From an uncultured Mucilaginibacter sp. (GTDB lineage Bacteria; Bacteroidota; Bacteroidia; Sphingobacteriales; Sphingobacteriaceae), in the NCBI GenBank assembly GCA_913775265.1, contig CAJYJH010000008.1:17245-81244 (forward strand): a stretch of 64,000 bases of DNA. Direction: 5' to 3'. The position numbers and the translations under genes were made by a program. The notes beneath the pieces are model-generated. The model had not been told where the DNA came from and made no database searches. It saw only the letters and a list, made by a program, of their open reading frames with translations. Shown here in pieces: positions 54,462 through 63,096 of the stretch; the first letter of the stretch is position 1, and each line of letters opens with the position of its first letter.

Positions 54462-56309
54462 CTAATTTTGAGTTTTACCCTTTGAGCCTTCTTTCGTGGT
54501 AATTAAAATGACTCCATCTTTTGCATTCTCTCCCCAAAGGGCTTTGGCAGACGCATCTTTTAACACGTTTATGCTCTCTATCTTATCTTGGTCAAGTTTA
54601 TCAAAGTCCTCTTTAGTGGCAGGTTTGCCGTTTATAATAAATAGAGGGCTGGCCAAGTCTGATTTTTTTTCAGGTGTTATATGTGTTGGATATCCTTCAG
54701 TAATCACCTGACGTAACGATCCGTTAGGCCCAACAGTAGTTTTCTTTTGAGGTGACGCGAAGCCGCGAACGGTTATTGTGCGGTTTTGGGGCTTTGATCC
54801 GATAGCTACAACGGGACGTGGATTGTTGTTAGATTTTATTGAAGAGTCCGCTTTGGCCGATGCAGTTGAAAATGTGTTTGCATTAGACTTAGGTGTTGGC
54901 ATCACCGTTGAAAAGGTTGAGGTGCCGGCGTTTGTTGCACCCTGTATTTCGGTAACGCGGGCCGCTGCTATTTTTTGCATAATGCTTTGCACGGCGGCTG
55001 AATTTTCTTCGCCTTTAGTTACAATTATAACGGCTCCCTGCGAGGCGGCCTCTCCAAATAAATTAACAGCCGATGAACCCTTGAGAACTGTTATACTTTC
55101 TATCTTATCAGTTTCAATGTTGTTTGCTTGTTCAGTTGTAATCTGTTTGCCGTTTAAAACACAGTAAGTAGACTCGCTTCCGGGCGGAAACATGATTGCT
55201 TTTTTTGGGATAAACTTCACTTTGGGTGTATCTGCTATAACATTTGCAGTTTGTATGGTTGGCATGGCCCTGCTGAAAGCAGCTAACTTTTGTTTGGTAT
55301 GTCTTTTTTCCTCCTGCGTAGTTGTCGTTGTTAAATTAGCTTCAACAGCTTTATTGACTGCTTCATCCTTTGCGACGCTTAGCGCTCTATCCGTAATTTC
55401 ATTAACCCTGTCTACACTTTTTTTAATTAGCTCAGCTTTGGACGTGCCGAATATGAATAGCAGTGCTGCAACTACAGGGATTATCAGACCGTATCGGCCA
55501 AGGCTAAAAGCAGAAGATTTTTTTGCATTCATCATCATAATACGTTTTTTAATGGTGGATATGTTGAAATGATTAACTACGGCGTTGGGCGACGTGTTAA
55601 AGCTGGCATACAGCAAAATGTACTGATAGTTTTTAGCGTTAATGCCTTGCTTTAAAATCTCGCGATCGGTAATAAACTCCAGATTTTCGCTGATGGCTTT
55701 TTTAATGAGCCAGATGCCGGGGTTAAACCAGTAAAATACCAAGCTAACTTCGGCCAGCAAAATATCAAGCGTATGCCATTGTTTAACGTGTACATCTTCG
55801 TGAGCAACCACTGATTCTATTTCGTTTTCTGAATATTTAGTTGGGTTGATATAAATGCTTTGCCAAAACGAAAATGCACTGGCCTCGTCCTCAATGATGC
55901 GAACCTGACGATTGCAAATGGTTTGTGATACCGAACGGCGATGAACGTTGAACAAAGAAGTAAACTGCAACACTAAACGGATACCCATAAATGTAGCTCC
56001 CATCCAAAAAATGATAAGCAGGTACTGCCAGTAAGTTTCTAAACTTGCAGAAGCTTCAGTTTTGCCATAAGTGGAGATGCTGTAAATCAATTGGGCATCG
56101 GTTATTTGCAACGGTTTTACAACATCATGCTGTAGCAGTATAGCACCGAAATCTACCAGCGGATAGGTAGAGGAAAACAGCAGTGCTACAATCAGGTATA
56201 CCCGGTTTAAGGTGTAAAAGGTAAGCCTGCGAAAAATAAAGTAATAGCCTGCGCAGAATAAAACGAGCGCGACATTTACTTTAAAAAGGTAAATGAGTAG
56301 AGTAGGCAT
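54462..56309 (-). CDS. BlaR1-like M56 membrane peptidase with two TonB-plug-like repeats
   Basis: A 615-aa integral membrane sensor-protease. Four helices carry a cytosolic zinc site VVAHEDVHVKQW (HExxH at 170-174) and the downstream Glu in ENLEFITDREIL. Instead of a penicillin-binding sensor domain, the C-terminal half contains two copies of a plug-like module: VLNGKQITTEQANNIETDKI...ITVLKGSSAVNLFGEAASQG and FIINGKPATKEDFDKLDQDK...INVLKDASAKALWGENAKDG. Such modules resemble TonB-dependent receptor plugs. It should cleave or trigger loss of the BlaI repressor encoded 5 bases upstream. The ligand is unknown. Confidence 0.92.
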   Translation of the reverse strand: MPTLLIYLFKVNVALVLFCAGYYFIFRRLTFYTLNRVYLIVALLFSSTYPLVDFGAILLQHDVVKPLQITDAQLIYSISTYGKTEASASLETYWQYLLIIFWMGATFMGIRLVLQFTSLFNVHRRSVSQTICNRQVRIIEDEASAFSFWQSIYINPTKYSENEIESVVAHEDVHVKQWHTLDILLAEVSLVFYWFNPGIWLIKKAISENLEFITDREILKQGINAKNYQYILLYASFNTSPNAVVNHFNISTIKKRIMMMNAKKSSAFSLGRYGLIIPVVAALLFIFGTSKAELIKKSVDRVNEITDRALSVAKDEAVNKAVEANLTTTTTQEEKRHTKQKLAAFSRAMPTIQTANVIADTPKVKFIPKKAIMFPPGSESTYCVLNGKQITTEQANNIETDKIESITVLKGSSAVNLFGEAASQGAVIIVTKGEENSAAVQSIMQKIAAARVTEIQGATNAGTSTFSTVMPTPKSNANTFSTASAKADSSIKSNNNPRPVVAIGSKPQNRTITVRGFASPQKKTTVGPNGSLRQVITEGYPTHITPEKKSDLASPLFIINGKPATKEDFDKLDQDKIESINVLKDASAKALWGENAKDGVILITTKEGSKGKTQN

Positions 56310-56314
56310 AAAAG

Positions 56315-56677
56315 CTATTTTTTAGGTTTTTCAATCAGGTTTATAATCTCCTGTAAGTCCTCGGCACTGATTTCCTGGTTGCGTGCAAAAAAGGTAACCA
56401 TCTCTTTGTAAGAGCTTTTAAAATAATTGCTTACAAAGCCACTCATAAATCTCTTTTTATATTCTTCCTCTTTAATTAATGCGGAATAGACATAGCTATT
56501 GCCCATTTTTTCACCTTTTACAAATGCTTTGCGTTCCAGGTTTTTTACGGTCGACGCCAGGGTAGTATATGGCGGTTTAGGCTCGGGCATTTGATCCAAA
56601 ATTTCTTTAATAAATGCCTTGCCGGTGCGCCATATCAGTTGCATAGCATCTTCTTCCTGTTGTGATAATTTTTCCAT
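56315..56677 (-). CDS. BlaI/MecI-family transcriptional repressor
   Basis: A 120-aa winged-helix repressor (LSQQEEDAMQLIWRTGKAFI, PPYTTLASTVKNLERKAFVK, ending with a helical dimerisation tail). BlaI proteins bind an inverted repeat and are inactivated by the cognate M56 protease. Two inverted repeats directly upstream (56681-56715) overlap its promoter and are the probable operators. First gene of the BlaI-M56 operon. Confidence 0.94.
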   Translation of the reverse strand: MEKLSQQEEDAMQLIWRTGKAFIKEILDQMPEPKPPYTTLASTVKNLERKAFVKGEKMGNSYVYSALIKEEEYKKRFMSGFVSNYFKSSYKEMVTFFARNQEISAEDLQEIINLIEKPKK

Positions 56678-56680
56678 ATA

Positions 56681-56715
56681 TTACGATAACTTCGTAAATC
56701 TACGAATGTTTCGTA
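56681..56715. promoter_or_regulatory. Tandem BlaI-type operators
   Basis: TTACGA-taac-TTCGTAA (56681-56697) and TACGAA-tgt-TTCGTA (56701-56715) are two near-identical dyads with centres ~19 bases apart. They cover the -7 box and transcription start of the BlaI promoter and lie only 4 bases before its ATG, the place expected for autorepression. Confidence 0.75.
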
Positions 56716-56725
56716 ATTAAACAAA
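56695..56725 (-). promoter_or_regulatory. Promoter of the BlaI-M56 operon
   Basis: On the minus strand TTTG (56725-56722), exactly 19 bases, then TAGATTTA (56702-56695), 7 of 8 positions of the TAnnTTTG box. The operators above overlap it. Confidence 0.65.
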
Positions 56726-56878
56726 TTATTTTTTCGTTAATGATTCTAAGTTGATTAAAAAAGCTCACTCGCTTATAGAATTATAAGCTCCAAACTTTGT
56801 TGAATATTACTTAACAGAAACAAAAGGTTATTAACCGACTTTTATTTTAGCAGCATACATTATTTATCTTAATACAAC

Positions 56879-57727
56879 ATGCCATTCAGAACCACTGTTA
56901 TTACCGGAGCAACATCAGGAATTGGAAAAGAAACCGCGTTAGCCTTGGCCAAAAAAGACCATGCAGTTTATCTGTTGGTACGTAATGTGGAGAAAGGCGA
57001 ACAGCTTAAAAAAGAGATAGTGTCTCAAACCGGTAACCGCAGCATATTTGTCATCTATTGCGATTTGGCCAATATGCAAACCGTGCAGCATGCCGCCGAT
57101 GAACTGAAAGGCAAGTTGATGGCTATTAACGTGCTCATAAATAACGCAGGCGGCATTAACGCCAGCAAGCTGCTTAGTGAAGATGGTAATGAGCTTACTT
57201 TTGCCATGAACCACTTGGGGCATTTTTTACTAACCATGAGCCTGATGCCTTTATTACAAAAAGGGCAGGCCCGCATTGTAAATGTCAGCTCAGAGGCTCA
57301 TCGCATGGCCCGGCCTCAGCTACTGAATGATGTCCAGTTTAAACAGGGATATTCGGCTTTTAAGGCTTACGCTCTGGCTAAATTGTGCAATATTTATTTT
57401 GCTAAAGCGCTTGCCGAGCGTTATGTATCTTCGGGTATCACAGCTTATTCGCTGCATCCGGGTGTGGTCAATACCGGTTTTGGTAGTCAGTTAGGAGGCA
57501 TCGGCAAAGTATTGATGCTACTGGCCAAGCCGTTTATGATTACGGCACGAGAGGGAGCCCAAACCAGCATTTACCTGGCCGGCGAAACTAAACTGAGTCC
57601 CAAGTTAAGCGGTCAATATTTTAAAAAGGGAAAGCCAGTTAAACCTACACTTGCTGCTCAGAACACATCGGCCCGTAATAAATTATGGCAAATCAGCGAG
57701 CAGCTTACGCAAAGCTTTATGCAGTGA
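56879..57727 (+). CDS. Short-chain dehydrogenase/reductase (retinol-dehydrogenase-like)
   Basis: A 282-aa NAD(P)-dependent oxidoreductase. TVITGATSGIGKETALALAK (TGxxxGIG cofactor loop), INVLINNAGGI (NNAG), the catalytic Ser in VNVSSEAHRM and YALAKLCN (Y-x-x-x-K). The proline/glycine-rich SLHPGVVNTGFG follows, as in RDH-like members. Substrate unknown. It is divergent from the BlaI operon. Confidence 0.93.
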   Translation: MPFRTTVITGATSGIGKETALALAKKDHAVYLLVRNVEKGEQLKKEIVSQTGNRSIFVIYCDLANMQTVQHAADELKGKLMAINVLINNAGGINASKLLSEDGNELTFAMNHLGHFLLTMSLMPLLQKGQARIVNVSSEAHRMARPQLLNDVQFKQGYSAFKAYALAKLCNIYFAKALAERYVSSGITAYSLHPGVVNTGFGSQLGGIGKVLMLLAKPFMITAREGAQTSIYLAGETKLSPKLSGQYFKKGKPVKPTLAAQNTSARNKLWQISEQLTQSFMQ

Positions 57728-57754
57728 ATTTGTTACAACATATCTTGTGTCATG

Positions 57755-57786
57755 TTTAGGTAAATAAGTACAATTGTATATATTTA
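57755..57786 (+). promoter_or_regulatory. Promoter match before the cytochrome c gene
   Basis: TTTA (57755-57758), 20 bases, then TATATTTA (57779-57786). Both boxes have one mismatch to TTTG / TAnnTTTG. It lies ~20 bases before the ATG at 57808. Confidence 0.4.
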
Positions 57787-57807
57787 CGCAACAACACTAA
57801 ACAATTT

Positions 57808-58344
57808 ATGCTGATTAATAAGAAATTTTTAGCCACTATCGGACTGATGTCTGCTGTGGTCTTTGTTTCTACTACTTCTATGAAACAAAGTCAGGCCGAC
57901 GATGAAAAGAAGTTCAAGAATCTGAAGGTTCTTCCGAAAAATATATCTGATAAACAATTAGATGCTGTGATGGATAACTGGAGCCATTCGTTAGGGGTAC
58001 GTTGCAATTTTTGCCATGTGCGTAACGAAGAAACCAAAAAGATGGATTGGGCATTAGATACCAAGCCCGAAAAAGAAATGGCCCGCCAGATGTATCGCAT
58101 GACATCAGACATCAATAAAAAATATTTTAAAGCCGGAAAAGATTCATTAGGTATGGTGATGCAGTTAGGCGTTAACTGTAACATGTGCCACCAGGGCAAA
58201 GCTCACCCTGAGGTAAAAGAGCCTGAAAACCCACGCAGACGTGGTCCGGGCAACGGTCCGCAAGGGCAGGCACCGCAGGGTCAAGCTCAGCAAGGTACGC
58301 CACCATCTGGCCAGCAGCCCCCGGTAACACCGCCTCAGCAATAA
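57808..58344 (+). CDS. Diheme c-type cytochrome with Pro/Gln-rich tail
   Basis: A 178-aa exported protein (signal-like MLINKKFLATIGLMSAVVFV). Two heme-binding CxxCH sites are visible: VRCNFCHVRNEE (CNFCH) and VNCNMCHQGKAHP (CNMCH). The surrounding pattern (DNWSHSLGVRCNFCH, MARQMYRMTSDINKKYF) resembles the Bacteroidota group related to photosynthetic reaction-centre cytochrome subunits, which also occurs in non-phototrophs. The last ~45 residues (QGQAPQGQAQQGTPPSGQQP) are a disordered Pro/Gln/Gly tail. Probably a periplasmic electron carrier. Confidence 0.88.
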   Translation: MLINKKFLATIGLMSAVVFVSTTSMKQSQADDEKKFKNLKVLPKNISDKQLDAVMDNWSHSLGVRCNFCHVRNEETKKMDWALDTKPEKEMARQMYRMTSDINKKYFKAGKDSLGMVMQLGVNCNMCHQGKAHPEVKEPENPRRRGPGNGPQGQAPQGQAQQGTPPSGQQPPVTPPQQ

Positions 58345-58345
58345 T

Positions 58346-58816
58346 TTATTTGTCCTGATCGAGGAGCCTATTGTTAAGCTCTTCGATCAGTGCTTTTTGC
58401 GCCGGGTTGATTTTTATACAAGCACCATCAAAGCCAAACCAGCCAGCTTTGTCTACCTCCGGTACAGTTATCCATTTGCCGGACTTGTAAGGGTACTCCA
58501 TATTAAAAGTATTGCTAACAACCGCCTCAGCATCAATATCGCCCTCTACCGCCCAGGCATGCACTAATTTGCCGCCTTTTTGTTTAATGGTTTGCAACGG
58601 GATAAAGTTGCCGCTTATTTTCTGACCGGTTTCTTCCTCAAACTCGCGCTGAGCCGCTAACAAGGCATCTTCTTCATCCGTAAATTCTCCTTTAGGTATA
58701 CTCCAGGCACCTTCATCTTTATTTGCGAAATATGGGCCACCGGGATGGACTAAAAAAAACTGCAGTTGCTTTTTATGATATCGGTATAACAATAATCCTG
58801 CACTTTGACGAGGCAT
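58346..58816 (-). CDS. NUDIX hydrolase
   Basis: The ATG at 58816 (MPRQSAGLLLYRY) is preferred over the upstream codon at 58843, giving 156 aa. The Nudix box is visible: PKGEFTDEEDALLAAQREF followed by EEETG. The N-terminal GGPYFANKDEGAWSIPKGE is typical of the diadenosine-polyphosphate-type members. It should hydrolyse a nucleoside diphosphate linked to X; the substrate is unknown. It ends 2 bases after the cytochrome stop, convergent. Confidence 0.9.
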   Translation of the reverse strand: MPRQSAGLLLYRYHKKQLQFFLVHPGGPYFANKDEGAWSIPKGEFTDEEDALLAAQREFEEETGQKISGNFIPLQTIKQKGGKLVHAWAVEGDIDAEAVVSNTFNMEYPYKSGKWITVPEVDKAGWFGFDGACIKINPAQKALIEELNNRLLDQDK

Positions 58817-58904
58817 AATGATATTGGAGTGATATAGCTGCACAAGATAATACTTAGCTTTGCCATCGCAAACTTAAGCATACAGCAAGTAGAACACTCA
58901 TCCT

Positions 58905-59489
58905 ATGTTTACCGGAATTATTGAAACCTTAGGCCGCGTTACCGATTTACAACACGATGGCGGCAACCTGCATATCACAGTTAGTTCATTCATCTCATCA
59001 GAGCTAAAAATTGATCAATCGGTTGCTCACAATGGCGTTTGCCTTACTGTAGTGGCTCTGCAAGATGATGTGCATACGGTTACAGCTATTGAAGAAACAC
59101 TTAATAAGACTAATATAGGTCAGCTTAAAACCGGCGACCTGATTAACTTGGAACGCTGTATGCAGATGAACGGCCGGTTAGACGGGCACATTGTACAAGG
59201 GCACGTAGATCAAACTGCCGTTTGTACCGCCTACAAAGAATTGGATGGCAGTTGGGAATACACGTTTGAATATGACCCAATCCGCGGCAATGTAACCGTT
59301 GAAAAAGGATCTATCTGTATTAACGGCATCAGCCTCACTGTGGTAAATTCGCAAGCTAACACCTTTTCGGTAGCCATTATCCCTTATACTTATGAGCACA
59401 CTAACCTGCAACAGGTGCGCGAAGATTCGGTGGTTAACCTCGAGTTTGATATCATTGGCAAATATGTAGCCCGTTTGCTGCAACGCTAA
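58905..59489 (+). CDS. ribE: Riboflavin synthase alpha chain
   Basis: A 194-aa enzyme of two tandem lumazine-binding beta barrels that joins two lumazine molecules to riboflavin. Each half has the typical start: MFTGIIETLGRVTDL and GRLDGHIVQGHVDQTAVC. Conserved NGVCLTVVAL and NGISLTVVNS are the matching segments of the two repeats. Full length. Other rib genes are not nearby. Its stop overlaps that of the convergent TPR gene by 4 bases. Confidence 0.97.
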   Translation: MFTGIIETLGRVTDLQHDGGNLHITVSSFISSELKIDQSVAHNGVCLTVVALQDDVHTVTAIEETLNKTNIGQLKTGDLINLERCMQMNGRLDGHIVQGHVDQTAVCTAYKELDGSWEYTFEYDPIRGNVTVEKGSICINGISLTVVNSQANTFSVAIIPYTYEHTNLQQVREDSVVNLEFDIIGKYVARLLQR

Positions 59490-60643
59490 AGCTGGCTGCC
59501 TAAAGCGCTGATGCGGCTTTTGGTATAATCAACATATACCTGCTGCAGGGCGGGAGGGTTGGTGCTTAAATATTTTTTATAGTACTTAACTGCTTTGGTC
59601 TTGTTTTTCAGTTCGGTATCATATAAGGTAGCCAATGAGTATAACAGCAAAGGGCGCTCCGCAAATGTTAACCCGCGTTCATAATGCTGCACTGCTTTCT
59701 TAAAACGTTTGGTCTCCTGGTAGCTGCCGGCCATTTCGCCGTAATAGCTTGGTATGGCGGGTGAGATACCATCATTGATAGCCAGCTCGAAGTTTTCTAT
59801 CGCTTTATTGTATTTTTTTAGGGCCTTGTAGCTTAAAGCCATGTAATAATAGGATGTTTCGTTTTGTTGCATTTGTTCCATGCCTGCAAGCGTTTCGAGG
59901 CAGCACATGTAATTTTTGAGCCGGTAATAGGCTTGGCCTAACTTGATTATTGTTTGATAAGAACCGTCGCCTTTCTGCAATAGCTGGCTTCCTACCTTGA
60001 TGGTTTCAACCCATTTTTCCTGCGCATGTAACAGTTTAATCAGACTTTGCATTAATACCACGTTTTCGGGGTCAGCAGCAATAGCTTTATTCAACACCTT
60101 TTCAGCAAGCGGATTGCGTTTAGTGTTTACATACCAGTTGCTAAGCAAACCTGCCACGTCTGCATCTTCTGGATTGAGTTTATTGGCCATTGCCAAATAT
60201 TTCACATAATTGGTAGTATCAGATTTGCGATCACTAATATCTGCCAGTTGTTTGATGACGATGTAATTAGTAGAATCTGCCGCAATTAACTTTTTATAAT
60301 ATCTACCGGCCTTATCCAAATTACCTCTGCGCAGGTTAATACCTGCCAAGCTGGTCAGCACATTAAGCTTAGTGCTGTCCAGATCATAAAGTCGTTGATA
60401 ATAACTTTCAGCATCTGCCAGTTTACTGGCCATCTGCGATGCATAAGCCAGGTTGCGAAGAGCGGTGGGGTCAATGATAGGTTCCTGGTAAACGCTTTTC
60501 AGATAATTAACCGCTTCCAGGTAGCGTTGCCCATGATAATAATCGAGCAGAGTTGCATCGTTTACTTTTTGTGCGTGTATAGTGCCAATTGTGATTATCG
60601 AGAAAGTGAGGTAGGCAAACAGCTTATTGCAGATAGGTTTCAT
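59486..60643 (-). CDS. Secreted tetratricopeptide-repeat protein
   Basis: A 385-aa protein with signal peptide (FAYLTFSIITIGTIHAQK) and about eight TPR units (for example NLAYASQMASKLADAESYYQ, LAGINLRRGNLDKAGRYYKK, YKALKKYNKAIENFELAINDG). There is no other domain. Probably periplasmic or outer-membrane associated, mediating protein contacts. Function unknown. Confidence 0.88.
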   Translation of the reverse strand: MKPICNKLFAYLTFSIITIGTIHAQKVNDATLLDYYHGQRYLEAVNYLKSVYQEPIIDPTALRNLAYASQMASKLADAESYYQRLYDLDSTKLNVLTSLAGINLRRGNLDKAGRYYKKLIAADSTNYIVIKQLADISDRKSDTTNYVKYLAMANKLNPEDADVAGLLSNWYVNTKRNPLAEKVLNKAIAADPENVVLMQSLIKLLHAQEKWVETIKVGSQLLQKGDGSYQTIIKLGQAYYRLKNYMCCLETLAGMEQMQQNETSYYYMALSYKALKKYNKAIENFELAINDGISPAIPSYYGEMAGSYQETKRFKKAVQHYERGLTFAERPLLLYSLATLYDTELKNKTKAVKYYKKYLSTNPPALQQVYVDYTKSRISALGSQL

Positions 60644-60744
60644 AGGTCAGTAATTTTTAACTAATTTATTAGTTGTAAAACTAAATTCAAACTTTTTATG
60701 AAAGTTTTGTTTCTATTGTTGTACTAACAAGAAACGAAAACGTT

Positions 60745-61038
60745 ATGGATAAGATCAGAAAGTTTGAACTCATGGAAAAAATTGTTCATGAGCTGGAAGA
60801 TTTAAAAAATAGCCAACAAGCTATTATTCAGAAAATTGGTAAAATTGAAGTAGACAATATAGATCTGGGCAACAAACGTTTAGAGAAAGACCTGCCCGAT
60901 ATGCACCAACGTGTGGCCGACAACCTAGACACCATTGCTGCCATACTGGATGATTTTGCCAGCCAAACCGATGAGTTTAGCGACAAAAACAACATCCAGG
61001 CTTTAAAAGAGCAGGAAGAAATAGAAAAGTTGAAATAG
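60745..61038 (+). CDS. Small coiled-coil hypothetical protein
   Basis: A 97-aa, highly charged protein with heptad-like helices (LMEKIVHELEDLKNSQQAII, RVADNLDTIAAILDDFASQT, ALKEQEEIEKLK). It has no membrane segment. It is divergent from the TPR gene and followed by a strong terminator, so it is a single-gene unit. Function unknown. Confidence 0.75.
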   Translation: MDKIRKFELMEKIVHELEDLKNSQQAIIQKIGKIEVDNIDLGNKRLEKDLPDMHQRVADNLDTIAAILDDFASQTDEFSDKNNIQALKEQEEIEKLK

Positions 61039-61043
61039 CGACA

Positions 61044-61080
61044 AAACAAACAGGGCCTCATTTTGAGGCCCTGTTTGTTT
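61044..61080. terminator. Bidirectional terminator before hscA
   Basis: A perfect 17-bp stem (61044-61060 with 61064-61080) with a 3-base loop, A-rich on the left and T-rich on the right. It separates convergent genes. Confidence 0.92.
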
Positions 61081-61118
61081 AATCACGATATGAGGATAAG
61101 CGGATATTTTATAAACGA

Positions 61119-62984
61119 TTATTCCTGATCATCAATTTTCTTACCCGTCATAGCCGTACTGATGGCCTGATCCATTACGCGCTCTGCGTAGGGGCGAGTC
61201 AGGTTGTTTAATTCGTCAACCTTTTTCAAAATCAAATCTTTATCGTTGCTGGTAAGCACTTCCTTCAATGCCTGTATGTATTGGTGCGTTTCGGTTACTT
61301 CGGCAACGGTTAGCAGTTCACCGTGTTTTTGTATAAAGCGCTCTGCAGTGTATACCATCTGTTCGCCTTCGGTACGGGCTTCGATGATCATCCGTTGGTT
61401 TACATCATCTTTAGCGTGAGTAATACTATCCATCAGCATCTGTTCTACCTGATCGTCCGTAATGCCATAAGCAGGTTTTACTTCAACCTCTTGCTTGGTA
61501 CCCGAACGTAACTCAATAGCCTGCACTTTTAAAATACCATCGGCGTTCAGCAAAAAGTTAATATCTACTTTCGGGAAGCCTGCAGGCATGGCCGGAATAC
61601 CTTTTAAATCAAACTCGGCCAGTTTACGGTTCTCTTTCACTAAATCGCGCTCGCCCTGAAAAACAGAAATCTTCATGTTCACTTGTCCGTCAATCGAGGT
61701 AGTGTACTGGCGACCAGCTTTAGTTGGTACTTTAGAATTACGCGGAATAATAACATCCATCAAGCCGCCCATAGTCTCGATACCTAACGACAGGGGAGTA
61801 ACGTCCAGCAATAAAATGTCTTTACGGTTGCCCGCCAAAATATCGGCTTGTATGGCCGCACCTAAAGCTACTACCTCATCAGGGTTAACATCATCATGCA
61901 CCGTGCGGCCAAAAAACTCGGCAACTTTATTTTTAACTAAAGCCGTGCGGGTAGATCCGCCAACCATAATTACTTCGTCAATGTCTTGCGTGGTTAAACC
62001 GGCGTCTTTTAAAGCGTTGGCGCAAGCCGTAATGGTTTGCTCTACCTTAGGCATTATTAAATCCTGGAAGGTAGTGCGGTCAATGGTACACCAGATATCG
62101 CCTATTTTTTCGTTAAACAAGCTTTGGTGAGCAAACGCCTTTTTCGCTTCTTCGGCTTTCAGTCGTAGCTGCTGCATCAACTCACGGTTTTCGGCCAGTT
62201 CGGATTTATTTAATTCATTCTTTTCGATCCAGTATTCTAAAATGGCTCGGTCAAAATCGTCACCACCTAAAAACGTATCACCGTTGGTAGACAATACTTC
62301 GAAGATACCATTTTGAATTTGTAGGATAGAAACATCAAAAGTGCCTCCGCCCAAATCGTATACCGCGACGGTTTTACTTTCTTCCGGACTCAAGCCTATG
62401 CCGTAAGCCAAGCTGGCAGCAGTAGGTTCGTTCACAATACGTAATACATCCAGCCCGGCCAGTTTACCGGCATCGCGCGTGGCCTGACGCTGCGAGTCGT
62501 TAAAATATGCCGGTACGGTGATCACTGCACGGTTTACCGGTGTCTTAAGCGCATGTTCTGCTCGTTCTTTTAACTCCTTCAATATCAACCCCGAAAGTTC
62601 AATAGGCGTGTAGAAACGGTCGCCTACTTTTACTTTCACCAAGCTTTCGGTATTGTCGTCGATAACTTTGTAAGAGAAGAAATCTTTGTAATTCTCAATA
62701 TCATGGTATGAGCGTCCTAGCAAGCGTTTTACCGAAAAAATGGTGTTTTGCGGGTCGGTTACCAGATAGTTTTTGGCCTCGTTTCCAACCGTGATGCTGC
62801 CGGTAGCATCAAAATGCACTACCGAGGGGACCAGTACGCCCTTGCCGGTATCGTTAATCACCTGCGGGTTTTTGTCGGGGTTGATGAACGCTACCAGCGA
62901 GTTGGTAGTACCTAAGTCAATCCCTACAATCACTTCTTCTTTTTGCAGCGAGCCTGTTGCCAGGTTGATGGAAACTTTAGCCAT
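61119..62984 (-). CDS. hscA: Fe-S cluster assembly chaperone HscA (Hsp70 family)
   Basis: A 621-aa Hsp70. The ATPase domain has [73 protein letters not shown] and [17 protein letters not shown]; the substrate domain starts [20 protein letters not shown]. The shorter C-terminus, no DnaK-type acidic tail, and the HscA-like N-terminus ([15 protein letters not shown]) separate it from DnaK. It should help deliver clusters from IscU; no isc genes are adjacent here. Confidence 0.92.
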   Translation of the reverse strand: MAKVSINLATGSLQKEEVIVGIDLGTTNSLVAFINPDKNPQVINDTGKGVLVPSVVHFDATGSITVGNEAKNYLVTDPQNTIFSVKRLLGRSYHDIENYKDFFSYKVIDDNTESLVKVKVGDRFYTPIELSGLILKELKERAEHALKTPVNRAVITVPAYFNDSQRQATRDAGKLAGLDVLRIVNEPTAASLAYGIGLSPEESKTVAVYDLGGGTFDVSILQIQNGIFEVLSTNGDTFLGGDDFDRAILEYWIEKNELNKSELAENRELMQQLRLKAEEAKKAFAHQSLFNEKIGDIWCTIDRTTFQDLIMPKVEQTITACANALKDAGLTTQDIDEVIMVGGSTRTALVKNKVAEFFGRTVHDDVNPDEVVALGAAIQADILAGNRKDILLLDVTPLSLGIETMGGLMDVIIPRNSKVPTKAGRQYTTSIDGQVNMKISVFQGERDLVKENRKLAEFDLKGIPAMPAGFPKVDINFLLNADGILKVQAIELRSGTKQEVEVKPAYGITDDQVEQMLMDSITHAKDDVNQRMIIEARTEGEQMVYTAERFIQKHGELLTVAEVTETHQYIQALKEVLTSNDKDLILKKVDELNNLTRPYAERVMDQAISTAMTGKKIDDQE

Positions 62985-63004
62985 AATTATTACTTAACAG
63001 GCGG

Positions 63005-63012
63005 CAAATGTA
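63005..63012 (-). promoter_or_regulatory. -7 promoter box of hscA
   Basis: TACATTTG on the minus strand matches TAnnTTTG exactly, 21 bases before the hscA ATG. The -33 box is not clear. Confidence 0.5.
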
Positions 63013-63096
63013 GCGAGTTTTAACTTAATGCCTGTCATGCTTATGTGAATTGAAGTAGCGTTGTTTAAATCAGGTTTTCTGTATATTTTCACACCA

